A stretch of DNA of 64,000 bases from Hydnum rufescens UP504 (Eukaryota; Basidiomycota; Agaricomycetes; Cantharellales; Hydnaceae). The translations under genes were made by a program, and so were the position numbers. The notes under the pieces were generated by a model. That model was given only the letters and a program-made list of their open reading frames with translations. It was not told the DNA's origin and ran no database searches. The stretch is from contig MU128911.1 of the NCBI GenBank assembly GCA_014904985.1, positions 443,118 to 507,117 on the forward strand, in the 5' to 3' direction. Positions 1 through 12,762 of this stretch are shown piece by piece; position 1 is the first letter of the stretch, and each line of letters begins with the position of its first letter.

Positions 1-5
1 CTCAA

Positions 6-422
6 TCATCTTCGCCCCTCAGGGAGCTCGCTGACCTTGAACTGGAACCGCCCGCCGCGGATAAAACCGACCTGGAGGATCCATGTGCCAGATGCGATCA
101 TACTGGCGACAATGCTATCATTCATGGCGCGCCGCTTGGTGTAGATCTTAACCGCCATGTGGTTCACAGAGACGAGCGTGGGCGCCCCTACACTATAAGA
201 TCACTAGTTCTGGGTTAATTTGATGAAAATTTTTTTGACTTAAAAGGATGACAATGGGGACATATCTCGGATAATTCAAGTGTACTGAAGGCATCCATAC
301 CTGCACCTTATCAAATCTTCAGCGGAAACCAACCTCGTCTGTGCTGTGTTGGGGAGCAATGTAATCATGTAGTAGCAAGAGTCAAGAAAAATGCACATCG
401 TAAGGACAAAGATGAAGACCAT
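6..422 (-). CDS. Possible small membrane protein, 3' exons (tentative)
   Basis: On the reverse strand an ATG at 422 opens a frame with a strongly hydrophobic stretch (VFIFVLTMCIFLDSCYYMITLL), and a second open stretch at 187-6 begins after a TGTAG acceptor-like site and ends at a stop at 8-6. The second stretch reads APTLVSVNHMAVKIY and then a TM-like SIVASMIASGTWILQVGF. I could not find a splice that joins the two in phase, and I recognise no family. It could be a separate gene downstream of the MFS transporter, or chance. Confidence 0.2.
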
Positions 423-449
423 ATGCAGAGGCCAGATGATGTCATCCTT

Positions 450-3064
450 TTAGGGGAATAATCGGTGACGAGGAAGGCGAATAAAGAAGAGGAAGCCAGT
501 TGTCCCTAATAGTAACAAGGCAGATAGCAAGAAGATGGCCTTGGGAAATGTCGCAACTGTCGCTATGTACGCCGCGCCAAAAAATGTCGGTCCAATGATC
601 TGCGCGCTACGAGAGGAAGAGGGAAAAAATGACAGATTCAGAAAAAGTTGGCTTCCACAGCAGACGACAACTGAAATCCGACGTACGATAGCGCAGAAAT
701 GAGTGCTAGTGCACCAAAGAGCTTCCCAGCGTCTTCACCGCCTCTGGGCATCAGGGCGATCGCCAAACTTTGCAAGCCAGGCCCGAAGCCTACTCCCAAC
801 GGAGCCAGGCATGTCGAGGCAGTGAACAGTAGAGGGCCTGCAACAATACAGACCAGGAGATATGACAAGAGATTAATGAAAGCTGAGATCTTGGTGACGC
901 GAAGGTCGAACGTCGCGACGCGATGGGCTTGTCGGCGGGACATCCTCTGATCATGAGAGGGATTGAGAGAAAGATTGTGGGGGCTAGTTCCTGCTGAAGC
1001 CGAAGGGTTCGTGGGTGGAGCTGCATCAAGGAGAGGTTGAGTTGGACTGTCGGACGGAACATCTGGATCTCTCAAGGGAGAACGTCGAGGTCCAAGGAGC
1101 CGGTAAATCACTACAAAGGAATCCAGTCAGTATAATCCACGTAAAGTTCTTACGGAGGGCATTACTTACAGGGAAGAATTATCAGGAGCTGTAGAGAGGA
1201 AGTAATCCCAATTGCAGTCAACCAGTATCCCAGCTTCCGGCATGGCATATGGCGTTGAGTCCCTAGAAACCAGGACAAAAATGTTCAAGCACCAACCTGC
1301 TCCGAGGTCCAATGAAAGGCCGCCGCGGCATACTGTATCTTGTATTCGCCGCTCCCCTACATCAATATTCCCAGGTCCTTAGAATGAAAGACATTGAAGT
1401 CAAATACAGAGACCCCACCCCCAAGGAAGCGTGCACAAAATAAGCCAAAGCGAGCCAGGTCAAATTCCAATCGCGCCCGTTTCCAGATTCTTCAGCCACC
1501 CTCTTTCGTGGTATGAAGAGTTCCAGGGGTGTCAAAAAGCTGAAGGCATTCCTGAAGACGATACCTAAAGTACTTCGGTTAGCAGCAACCCATCGTTCGC
1601 GTTTTGCAGCATCCGCCACAGCGGCATTTTCTTGTCGTTCGGCAATGCTGGCTTTAGCAGCCAGGGTAAGGGATTCAGGCATGAAAAAATAGATGACGAT
1701 GGCATAAATTGTGTGGCCAATCGTGTGCACGTAGAAGACTGATAAAAGATCTCCAGTAGCCGTGATCAAGAGGCCTCCCACTGAAAATTTGCAGCGATGT
1801 GATCAGAGCAATGTGAGGAATTATCATTTGGGAGCTTACAAGTGGGTCCTAAAGTCATGCCGACAAATACTATTCCACTATACAGAGAAAACATTTGGGC
1901 ACTAGGCAGAAACCACGATGGATCGGACCACTATCTCTGCCTGAATCGCACAATGGAACTCACCGAGCACCCGGATCGGCGCAGTCGCTTACATATGCAT
2001 GAGCGGCGGCGGAAGCGGTGAACATGCCTATCGATACGATCATGCATGCGTTACAACAGGAACAGAACAAGGTTAACGGCAGCTTAGATTACCTCCCATG
2101 ATGCCTGTAATGAAAGCCGCAATGAGTACATCCACCTAATTCGACGCCAAGTTGAATGCTCGCCATCGGCAACCGAGCCCAATATCAGGAAATTATAGGC
2201 ACCGGTAAGCTTGTGAGCGTGCATCGTCACCGTAATGAGATTTAAATCCCTTAAGGGTGATTCAAAATGGAGCCCCACGAGCATCATAAACCCAGCACCC
2301 ACGATACGATGAGGCCCAAAACGCCCAGGCCAAGGACTCGGGTTCGACCAGCTTTGTCAGAGAGCTGAGGCAAGCGATGAGCGTCCAATAGATAATATGA
2401 TAGTCCATGACAAGGGCACCTTTGCCCACCAACCGGTGGTGATAAAAGAAAGAAATCCATTAACAAAGGTGATGGTAGTTGCAAGCTTAGCCACGAGTGC
2501 CCCAATTTCCGGATCCGATGTACATTTCGCACTTGGTCGAGGAACTTTGAAGTGCTTGGCAGCGTCAAATACTGGATACAGATCACGAAGGAAAATCGCA
2601 GGCTCCCCATGAAAAGAGGGTGCGATATCCATTGGCGTGGAGGCTGTAGCGTTGACTGGGAGCACAGACGAAGGATGCAATAGATGCTTGGGCTTGAGTT
2701 CCGCGCAAATAAGCCGAATATAAATTTCCGTCCGGGGGGCCGTAGTCATAGTCGATATCAAAGCACTTAAAGCCATAGCAGGAATTATCCACCAAGGTGA
2801 AGGGCGGCGGTACCAAGGACGCAGCGAGTAGCTCGTGGCAGAATTATTAGATTCTGCGTCCGAGCGTTCTCCATCCCAAATAACATCTCTGATATGACTC
2901 TGGTCTCTGGATTTATCATTCAGCCTCGTTGTGGGAGATCCCAGCCGCTGCGCTAGGTCAATGCTCACTGGAGCTTCAGAAACAACCTTGCCAGATGGTA
3001 CTATATCTTCCGGATTCCAGTGAGAGGGCCCCGGGCCTGGAGAGCTGCACCGAGAAAGCGGCAT
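450..3064 (-). CDS. MFS transporter
   Basis: A multi-exon major facilitator superfamily transporter, predicted to be an integral membrane solute/drug carrier with about 12 helices. The first exon (ATG at 3064) has a cytosolic Ser/Pro-rich N-terminus, then the first helix (WWIIPAMALSALISTM). After an intron at about 2430-2369 comes the loop 2-3 signature SDKAGRTRVLGLGVLGLIV (the MFS D-x-x-G-R motif), then YNFLILGSVADG, then exons reading AAAHAYVSDCADPGAR (about 2010-1968) and AQMFSLYSGIVFVGMTLGP (about 1905-1843), both typical of this fungal tetracycline-carrier-like family. The C-terminal half continues through 1781-1362 and 1111-638 and ends FIRLPRHRLFP with a stop at 452-450. The substrate is not predictable. 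One internal exon near 2110-2300 was hard to place. It is divergent from the sedolisin gene. Confidence 0.8.
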
Positions 3065-4008
3065 TTCAATTTTGAGGGTCCCCCGGATGTGTCAAATCCT
3101 GATGAGTCTCCGAGGACAGACTCAAGATTCTTGTTGAGGGTCAGAATCAATCCACGTGACCAAAAACTGGGGAGCTAATTCGTTCGCTCTTGTATATCTG
3201 GCCACCAATTTATCTGGTGCTTTGCTTTGCTATGAGAGATTCGTGCCGGCGACTACTGTATCCTGAACTTTTTTCCCACAGGGGATAGAACAGTGCGAGT
3301 CGTAAACGCGATAAAAATTAGGAGTGGAAGTTGTAGGTGGTTTCTCAGTAAAAAAAAAAAAGGTGAGCGAGGCCACCCCAGACGCCTCACCATTATCTGT
3401 AGGCAGCCCAACACGGTATATAACAGAGAATCATCACCCCGCTTTCTACTAGAGATTTATTTCATTCGGCATTGGCCGACAACGTGGCTGCGTGGGGAAT
3501 TTAGGAATCCGGGGCCCAGCAGGCTGCCTCCTGAACTTTCATTATTCGCATGGCAAGAGGCTGTTCTTTGGCAGGACAAACGCCTCGATGTGTATCCCGA
3601 ACTTCCTTTGTCGTTTATGGAGGTCTCAAAGGTCTCAATTCCTAATCGAGCTGAGCCACCAGGGACAGATCCACAAGGGAAGCACCCTCACAAGTGAGGG
3701 TGTTGATCACCAATTAAACCGGATGGCTTGACCCGATTGAATACCCTAAGAAAAACCACACCCTCCTACACCTATTGCTGCTAGCCTCTATTTACGCTCC
3801 CCATCCACTCTTTAACCCCCACCGTGCGTCGTTGAGCGCTTCGCGGAGCTTGGGCAATCCACCAACTCTTCAGGCTTCCACCCACCCTCCATTTCCTCCC
3901 CCTTTGTCGTTACGCTCTTACGTCTATTGTACGTGCGGCGTGGGCTCAATCAAACCTCAATGCCACTACTCATTTCAATCTCAAAGGGAGAGTTTCCTCA
4001 TACTCGAC
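3065..4008. promoter_or_regulatory. Divergent intergenic region between MFS and sedolisin genes
   Basis: About 940 bp with no convincing coding frame. It holds an A11 run near 3350, pyrimidine-rich stretches near 3870-3910 just upstream of the sedolisin ATG (common in fungal promoters), and a perfect inverted repeat at 3683-3702. It probably carries the promoters of both flanking genes. Confidence 0.4.
3683..3702. repeat. Perfect 9-bp inverted repeat
   Basis: CACCCTCAC, AA, GTGAGGGTG: a 9-bp perfect palindrome with a 2-nt centre, 307 bp upstream of the sedolisin ATG. It could be a dimeric transcription-factor site or a hairpin; its function is unknown. Confidence 0.6.
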
Positions 4009-6505
4009 ATGCATTGTGCTATCGGCTTTTTAATTGGGATTGCTACGTGGAACCCTGCTGTGTTAGCATCTCCTTATTTTGACACCCTCTTGGTAAAGGA
4101 GAAGACATCTCCTCCCTCTGGATGGGTAAAGTCTGCAACGCCCCCGTCGCCGGACCATTATATTATCCTTCGGATTGGCCTCACCCAGTCCAACTTCTCG
4201 GGTCTCGAAGCCGCACTGTATGACGTGAGCCATCCCGGGAGTCCCAGCTATGGAAAAGTATCTCTCCCGTAATCTCGTCCTGCCATTCCTATCCCCCACA
4301 AAGCAAACCACATTGGCTGTGGATTCATGGCTCTCCTCCCATAGCCTTGAGCCATGCAAGGTCTCTCCCGCGAGAGACTGGTACACCATCAATACTACAG
4401 TGGCGCGTGCAGGTCGTCTTCTCGGCACAAATTTTGATGCATACACGAATGTATATTCACTGTCTAACCCCATCATCCGAGCGACGTCTTACCAGATCCC
4501 TCGTTGCCTTGACCCCCACATTGATACGATTCAACCCACTACATTCTTTCCTTCCGCAATGAGAAAAAACCTGGCCAAAAAGCCCAAAGTCACCGCCCGA
4601 CACGACTTGGGAAAACCCGTTGTGTTGAATCCATCACACTTTCCCGAGTGTACTGATGCCTCCTCCTCCGTGGTAACGCCTCGGTGCATCAAAAAATTGT
4701 ACAATATGGGGATTATACCCCGTTAGCGTCTCTTCCTAACTGGGTTGGCGTGTAAGTATATTGACATTGACTCAGACCACTTCCTGATAATCTAAATGAG
4801 TCCCTGCAGATCTGGCTATCTTAATGAATATGCCCAGCGGTATGTGGGTTTTGATATTGGGCCCCTTTCAATGGACCCAACTGAAGCGTTTTGAAGATCT
4901 GATTTGGCCCAATACTTGCAAATGTACAATCCTGAGGCTGCCGCGAAGAATTACAGCTTCTCTATTGTGAGTCCGACCAGTAAGCACGTTCTCATCTTTA
5001 CCGATCGATATTCCTTTTATGTAATCGTAATCGCAGACACCCCGGTGCCTCAAGATACACCATATGGAAATACCGAGGCCAATCTAGATATTCAATCCGG
5101 TGCGTGCACTACGATATCAATTTCATTATCTCCCGCCAGGACGGACTCACATAATCCCTTGCTTTATGCTTCAAAGTCGCTGGTCTCTCCTACCCAATCC
5201 CCAGCACTTTCTATTCGACTGCCGGTCAGTTTTATTTATGAGATGTCACGCCATTTTAATATCCAATCCATTCGCCTCTTTAGGAGCTCCCCCGTGGAGT
5301 CCTGATGAAAATACCTCATCAGATTCTAGCGAACCATACCTCGAGCTTCTAGATTATTTGCTCGGCGCAACGGATATACCAACGGTACTCACCACGTCAT
5401 ACGGGGACGATGAACAATCTGTCCCTTACGGATATGCATTACGGGTGTGTCGGGGATTCGCTGCATTAGGCGCCAGGTAATGTGTGAAAAATATCTTCTT
5501 GCTCCTACTAAATGTTTGCAGAGGTGTGTCCGTGATCTTCAGTAGCGGGGACATGGGTGTGGGCCCATTTGTTGACTCATCGCAAAACGTAAGCTCAAAT
5601 ATGTTCCATGAACAACGCTGGCTCAGGCTCGTATGGATTTTTCAGCTTTGTTTGACCAATGACGGGACGCATCGCACAATGTTCGTTCCCTCGTTCCCTG
5701 CTACCTGTCCATTTGTCACCACTGTTGGCGGGACCCAAGGGATTATCCCCGAGACTGCGATGCAAGAATCTAGTGGGGGCTTCTCTGCCTACTTCTCCCG
5801 TCCGTGGTACCAGGGTCCGTCGCCCAAAAAGTTCAAGTATCTCGCTGTGGCGTATTTATATTGTTTATGCAGAGTACGCAGTTCAAACGTACCTGAAGGC
5901 TTGGGGATCCAAGTACGCCTCTTATTTCGAAAGCGGGGGCCGGGGCTTCCCAGACCTGAGTGGCCAAGGCGAGCATTTTGGCCCCTCATCGTGACATCTT
6001 ACTATCCTGGCATCCGATCGTAACAATGTTTCATTCCCCACCAGGCAGTCGGCTCACATTATACGACGGTGGGAGTTTCAACATCGCATATGGGACTAGC
6101 TGCGCAGCTCCTGTTGTGGCATCTCTTGTTGCTCTCTTGAACGACTATCGATTGAGAAACGGTGGAGAGACGTTGGGATTCCTAAACCCCTTGCTCTATA
6201 GCGCCGAGGCACGGGTCGGCTTCAACGATATCACCGTAGGGAACAACCCTGGCTGCGGTACGGATGGCTTCAAGGCCACGAAAGGGTGTCGTCACGAGCC
6301 GTTTATTGTGCGATCTTCGATATCAGAGTTCTGAAAAATGTATCTCTTCTCATCGCAGATGGGATCCAATAAGCGGTATATAATATTCCGTAATCTGCGC
6401 TTTTGATGGCTTTCGCATTGATGTGCCAACATGCTTCTAGGCCTCGGGACAATCAATTTTGGGAAAATGAAAGACGTGGTGGTGCCGAAACAAGGTTCTA
6501 GGTAA
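4009..6505 (+). CDS. Secreted sedolisin (S53, tripeptidyl-peptidase)
   Basis: An acid serine-carboxyl peptidase of MEROPS family S53, expected to be secreted and to remove tripeptides at low pH. The ATG at 4009 starts a signal-peptide-like [20 protein letters not shown], followed by an activation prodomain ([21 protein letters not shown]...). The catalytic residues are all visible: Glu (5075-5077) and Asp (5087-5089) in EANLDIQ, the oxyanion Asp in SSGD (about 5541-5552), and Ser (6098-6100) in YGTSCAAP. The usual SGTS is YGTS here. The calcium-site region follows ([22 protein letters not shown]), and two short 3' introns lead to [14 protein letters not shown] with a stop at 6503-6505. There are many introns. 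The gene looks intact. The exact subfamily (TPP1-like or sedolisin) is not resolved. Confidence 0.9.
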
Positions 6506-6712
6506 TGCCGTCCATGGCTTCAACATCTGCCGTAAGATATTCTGTAAGCAGAGGACAATCGTATAGTAGTAAAGATGACACAAAGACAGTGGACATTGGA
6601 CATATTATGCTGCCTATTTGTCTATGTATTTGTTTGACGAGTTTTCGTTAAAATTGCTGGGTCGAGAATCGAATGCCGGATGCAAGTCCTTCGATCCAAC
6701 AAAGTAATTAGG

Positions 6713-8087
6713 ATGCCCAAGGCTCTCAGCCCACTCTTCCCTCTTGAAGGCCTTTTCGCCCTGATTAAACCGTCTGGGCCTGCATCCATGATCTTGCTGG
6801 ACCGTCTCAAACCGCTCTTCAATGAATCGCCGCTGTTCGTCACGGACAAAGATGAGCGCCAGAGGATCATTGACGCCAGAAAGAACGCAGGCAACGCTAA
6901 GGGTTCCAAGTCAAGAGAAAACGTCGGAAGGATGCTGTTAAAATTGGTCAAGGGGGAACGTTGGACCCGCTGGCGGATGGTGTACTCGGTGCGTACATTT
7001 CGCCCACCTCCCCTCGTAAGATCCTTTAACCAAAGTGGATTGTAGTTATCGGCGTCAACAAAGGCACCAAATCCCTAGCGAATTTTTTGAACTGCACCAA
7101 GGTATAATGTTCGCCGGATCCTAGAACCCCACTATCCTGAAAGTTTCAACTTTCGATCGCATAGGAATATTATACTACGGCTCTTCTTGGATGCGAAACA
7201 GATTCTTATGACAGCCAAGGTGCCAGAGTCAGGACAGCACCGTTCTCTCATGTCACTAGAGAAATGATTTCTGGGGCCTTGGGATCATTTCGCGGGGAAA
7301 TATCCCAGCTTCCTCCAATGTCAGCCATCTCTTTGACACATATCGCTAAATATTTGATGCGTTGGTTCGCAGCTACTCTGCACTCAAAATGGATGGGAAA
7401 CCACTCTATGAATACGCTCGGAATGGTCTGGCGCTACCTCGACCTATTGAACCCCGCAAAGTGACGATACATTCTCTAGAGCTCGTGGATTGGAAAGAAG
7501 GTCGAGGGCCTGGAATAGCGGGCCACAATTTCAAGTGGCCAGAGAAAACATTGAATGCAGAAGACATTGCGGCGATAGACCGAATACGGATGCTCGTCGC
7601 CGAAGCAGCCGTCTCTCCGCAGGAAAATGCCACAACTGCCTCTGAACTGCCTCTCCCTCCCTCGACTTCATCCGTCCAACACGATGCCCGAGTTGGGGAT
7701 GCCTCGGAACAAATTCTAGAGTCCGGCCCCCCAGCCTTCACCCTCAAAATGGTCGTGTCTTCGGGGACGTATGTGCGTTCCATAGTCCACGATCTGGCAC
7801 ACGCAATTGGTTCCGCAGCGCATGTTGTGACTCTCACTCGCACGCGTCAAGGGGACTTTGGGGTTGGTCCGAAGTACATTGAGAAGATCACTGGGCAATC
7901 AGAGATCGATCCTAAAGTAGCTGGGACTGGATTGATACCTAGCGATGATCTTTATGGCGGTGACTGCGTCCCGTGGGAGGTTTTCGAGAAGGCGCTCGAG
8001 GACCGAGATAGGGAGACTCATGTCGCTGATGGCGAACATGATGAATGGGAAAAAGTATTGCTAGCCAAGTGGCATCCCCCATCATAA
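6713..8087 (+). CDS. PUS4: tRNA pseudouridine-55 synthase (TruB/Pus4 family)
   Basis: Catalyses uridine-to-pseudouridine conversion at tRNA position 55 in the T-loop (nucleus and mitochondria in yeast). The N-terminus reads PLEGLFALIKPSGPASM. The catalytic core GGTLDPLADGVL (about 6952-6988) carries the invariant nucleophilic Asp. Next come VIGVNKGTKSLANFLNCTK, EYYTTALLGCETDSYDSQG, the substrate-loop SALKMDGKPLYEYARNG (after an intron ending at about 7374) and the C-terminal SGTYVRSIVHDLAHAIGSAAHV. ATG 6713 is preferred because MPKALSPLFPLEG matches the family's usual start. Oddity: the N-terminal frame and the catalytic core differ by one base near 6915-6925 without room for an intron that would not remove conserved sequence. 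An A-run sits there, so a missing base in the assembly is plausible. Confidence 0.88.
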
Positions 8088-8214
8088 AAATTTGCCCTTT
8101 TCTGTATACCCATCTAGAAAATGGGCCTTTAATTTACTTTCCATTCAGGGGGTTTTGGGATCCCATCTCCATGCTACAATTCTCTGTTAGTGTTACCTGC
8201 CAACCCTGACCGGA

Positions 8215-8600
8215 TGCCCAAATTAACTCAAAAGTCTAGATAAGGAGACTCCACAGACTCCTTGCAACCATATACCCATTGCCCACTTGTGCCCTGTCTA
8301 TGGCCCAGGCCCCAGCCAAGTTGGTGAACACTGAGTTGTTCTCCAAGCTCAGAGGGCAAGGATCACGATGCACAAGAGCCGAATGGCCTCATTATATTGT
8401 TTTACTGCCTGTGGCAGAGAGGTCTCACTGGTGCTGTGCTGGTTCAATATCAATCTATTGTCCAAGATGAAAAATCCAATTGAAGGAATTTGATGACCCA
8501 GAGGACCTATGGAATCTGCACAATATTCAGTTCAAAGAGAATTTACATTTTGTTGCTCAATTGCACTGTGTGGTTTTGCAGCAGACAAACTTGCCATCAA
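8215..8600 (+). pseudogene. Remnant of CRN/RHS-like NTPase gene 5' end
   Basis: By eye this stretch aligns with the first part of the reverse-strand gene that starts at 54873. Both begin ATGCCCAAA and share AAGCTCAGAG (8345-8354 against 54735-54744), CCTCATTA, the ACYGCCTGTGGCA block (about 8404-8416) and the same order of segments. Translated pieces match as well (LFYCLWQ here, LFYRLWQ there), and 8484 onward gives KEFDDPEDLWNLHNIQFKENL. The frame is interrupted by several stops and the P-loop and everything after it are absent, so this is a truncated, decayed paralogue. It carries no signs of its own expression. Confidence 0.6.
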
Positions 8601-9017
8601 GTCCTTCATTAACTACATGGTAAATACTTGCCTAATTAGTTGTTTATAGTTGTTTTTTGGTTTCTTAGTATCCCAGGGCCCTCAGTGGCCCATCTAGAAC
8701 AAAAAAAGTTGCAAAAAATCAGCCCAAAATTTGGCCATCCCCAAAAAAGCCCCTAGAAAAACTTTGAAGCTGTTTTTGGGCTCCATGAGGCTCAAGGAGT
8801 CCAAATATGGCAGTACCTAAGACATAGAGCCATGAAATCAAGCTTTGGATCCAGTTGACTCTGCCTGTACAAAACCATTTTAACGCCAAATTATGGTGCA
8901 TTACATAATACTTTTTTTCCCGATAGGTCATGGCTCCGGCAAATCCCGACGACGCGTACCCCAACCTCAAATCCTAACAACCTGCAGCCCCATCTCGCTG
9001 TGCCTTGGGGGGCTACG
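8601..9017. other. AT-rich unassigned DNA upstream of RPT1
   Basis: No coding frame of note. It contains A/T-rich runs and repeats of C-A-rich words (8690-8770) that resemble decayed transposable-element DNA, but I see no terminal repeats or target duplication. An ATG at 8930 opens only a 15-codon frame. The proximal part must hold the RPT1 promoter. Confidence 0.3.
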
Positions 9018-10735
<1,718 letters not shown>

Positions 10736-11040
10736 GTTCCAAACAGGAGGTATACATCCCTTGTAAGGCAACATTAATTGAAACATTCTGCCCTATTTCG
10801 CCCCAGTCGCTTCTGATGAGAATATTATAAAACAAGGGCACTGAAGCATGGCTCAGTGAGTAATCATGCTTTATAGTATGCCTGCTGAGTAAATTGTTTG
10901 TGTATATTAGAGCCCCAGCCAGGTGCAGCATGAGGGAATAACAATGGATACTGTAGTGGCTCATATAATGAATGTAATATATGTACTTTTCTAGGTGTAC
11001 TATTGGTGGCATGCTGCACATACAACTGGTGCAGACTAGG
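10736..11040. other. RPT1 3' flank, no gene seen
   Basis: AT-rich sequence between two converging genes (RPT1 and the candidate ending at 11041). I see no motif or coding frame that I can support. Confidence 0.4.
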
Positions 11041-11677
11041 TCATGAAGCATTCCCTGTATGATATAATGCTGCAATCTCTGATGTTGCTGGAGGTGTGTC
11101 AAGAATCTCAATATATGCATGATCTGTTGCCAGCTCAAATGCAGTAAAATTAGTGTAGATACAGTAGAAAGGATTATATTGCTGAATGTCCAAGCAAATG
11201 GCATCAACCATGGGAGGAGGACCCCCTGAGCTTGGGCAGCACAGACTTCAGCTGCAGGGTCATAGATAAACCAATGATACAGGTGGTCTGCTCATTCCGT
11301 CGGAAACATGTGATGATATGTTCACCCCAACATCACCAGCCAGTAGGTACCCCCTATTAAGTCAATAGATGATACATCCCATAATTTAACATGGGGAAGA
11401 GAGACACTGACCTTTGTATTCAAGAACCACACCACAGTGAGGGCAAGGGTGAGAACACCAAGGAGAAGCAATGTGCTAGGGTCTGAGATCACAAAGCAAA
11501 AGGGGGTAATAGAGGTGGTGGGTGCCTAGTTTTCCATTGCACTGGTGGATGGAAGTGCATGGTTCTCTCTCTTGCACACTCACAGACACATGCAAGACAG
11601 ACCTCATGATCAGCCAGTGACTCATTCTGACAAAGGTGGCAAGCTTTAACTGCAGCAGGATGAGAAGAGAGTGCCAT
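11041..11677 (-). CDS. Uncharacterised Cys-rich, single-TM protein (candidate)
   Basis: Not recognised. The ATG at 11677 starts MALSSHPAAVKACHLCQNES, followed by a cysteine cluster spaced C-x2-C-x10-C-x2-C-x-C-x-C, suggestive of a small metal-binding knuckle. A downstream exon encodes a clear membrane segment (STLLLLGVLTLALTVVWFLNTK, about 11479-11414). After an acceptor-like TTAATAG come GYLLAGDVGVNISSHVSDGM and then AAEVCAAQAQ joined to GPPPMVDAICLDIQQYNPFY. The last stretch stays open to a stop at 11043-11041. Exon-like pieces flanked by GT/AG sites in one orientation argue for a real gene, but the first splice junction could not be set in phase. Confidence 0.4.
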
Positions 11678-11680
11678 GAG

Positions 11681-11700
11681 CTTGAAAAAGCTTGAAAAAG
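11681..11700. repeat. 10-bp tandem duplication
   Basis: CTTGAAAAAG occurs twice in direct succession, immediately upstream of the ATG of the reverse-strand candidate gene. It is probably a simple slippage duplication in its leader. Confidence 0.6.
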
Positions 11701-12013
11701 ATCAATGGCAAACAGCAGAAGATGTTGGTGGACCAGCAAGAGCCAAGATTATGGGACCAATCAGCTTGCAAGTGCAAACATGTTCATTTCCCTTACAATT
11801 ATTACTGTATATGTTTAGAAAAATAGCACTAGAAGGGCCAGTTGTGACATGACACTTTCATATATTTATGGGGAGTTGTTGGAAAACCTTACACAGTATG
11901 CAGTATCCTGGAACCTCATTATGCTTGCTAGAGAGAAATCTAAGATGTGAATGTGAGGATTTTAGTCTCAATGGAGTGAGGTAGGACATGTTGCCCTCTT
12001 GCCTTCATTCCCA
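11701..12013. other. Intergenic, no gene seen
   Basis: AT-rich spacer between the candidate gene's start and the 3' end of the ECM15-like gene. I see no coding frame or element. Confidence 0.4.
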
Positions 12014-12678
12014 CTATGCATCATGGTTTTTCCATGCTTGCAAAATGTCTTCGACGCGTTTCACCTTGTGTTCATTGGCCGTTCCAACCTCTTCCGTAGG
12101 CCGATCAATACGCGTGCCGATGCGGATGTCGGTCGCAATTCTTGGTGCGCCATGAGCATGGACTGCTTGATGACAGGAGTGAATCGCGGCCGAGACTTCA
12201 TCCCATGGTCCCTCTACAAATCCATGTAAGGCATGTCAGGCTCCAAAATGTACACAAGTGCATACCCAAATTCGTTCCGTAGCCACTTCAAGGAAAGTGG
12301 GAATCGGGAAATATTTGCTCTAGTGAGAAATTTAGCTGGCGTACTGCATCTGGACGTATGACAACATTAAAAAAGCGTCCTTAAATCCAAGAATTATCAT
12401 CTGAGGTGAATGCCACGGACCTTGTACTTCAGCCCAGAAGCTTCCAACACCAATTGACACTGTACCTTTCAAATACACTTCAGCAGGCCAGCGAAAAAAG
12501 CTGCGGTGAGATCACACGAGACCTTGGCTATGTATTCAGCTACAGAAACTTCACCCGTTCCCATAGGTATCAAGCAAAAATCTGTCAAATTATCAATTTC
12601 GACGGCTACTCTGACCCATTTCACAGTCTTGTCGTCACCTGCGACAGCGTAGAGAACATCGTTTGTAGTCGAACTCAT
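12014..12678 (-). CDS. ECM15-like thiamine-binding-fold protein (UPF0045/DUF77)
   Basis: A small alpha/beta protein of the UPF0045 (YqgV/Ecm15) family; bacterial relatives bind thiamine, and the fungal role is unknown. The ATG at 12678 gives MSSTTNDVLYAVA, spliced over a 57-nt intron to DFCLIPMGTGEVSVAEYIAK. A second intron leads to CQLVLEASGLKYK, then a tiny exon encoding GYGTNL, then EGPWDEVSAAIHSCHQAVHA, PRIATDIRIGTRIDRP and a C-terminus ending AWKNHDA with a stop at 12016-12014. The GT-N-EGPWDEV and TDIRIGTR blocks are the family hallmarks. The junction before GYGTNL is not clean. The gene is head to head with ATG9, with 84 bp between start codons. Confidence 0.85.
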
Positions 12679-12762
12679 AACGTCGAGGAGGCGTTCAGGT
12701 GGTTTCGGCAATTGGCGAGAGCCCTCTACCCCTCTTGGGACGTGGTTGCCCAGCAGGTTATC
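12679..12762. promoter_or_regulatory. 84-bp bidirectional promoter/leader, ECM15-like / ATG9
   Basis: Only 84 bp separate the two divergent start codons. Unless the true 5' ends lie inside the opposite gene, both core promoters and leaders must overlap here. No TATA box is evident. Confidence 0.5.

Noticed and set aside
3293..3731. Two overlapping forward frames upstream of the sedolisin
   Set aside because: Includes a lysine run from the poly-A tract and no conserved sequence; treated as promoter DNA.
8601..8929. Intact transposable element upstream of RPT1
   Set aside because: AT-rich and repeat-like, but no terminal inverted repeats, target duplication or transposase frame visible.
8930..8974. 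ATG at 8930 as RPT1 start
   Set aside because: Runs only 15 codons to a stop and would need an extra, very short intron to join the RPT1 frame; ATG 9018 is simpler.
12406..12762. Forward open frame extending ATG9 upstream
   Set aside because: It is the antisense of the ECM15-like exons and has no ATG at its beginning.
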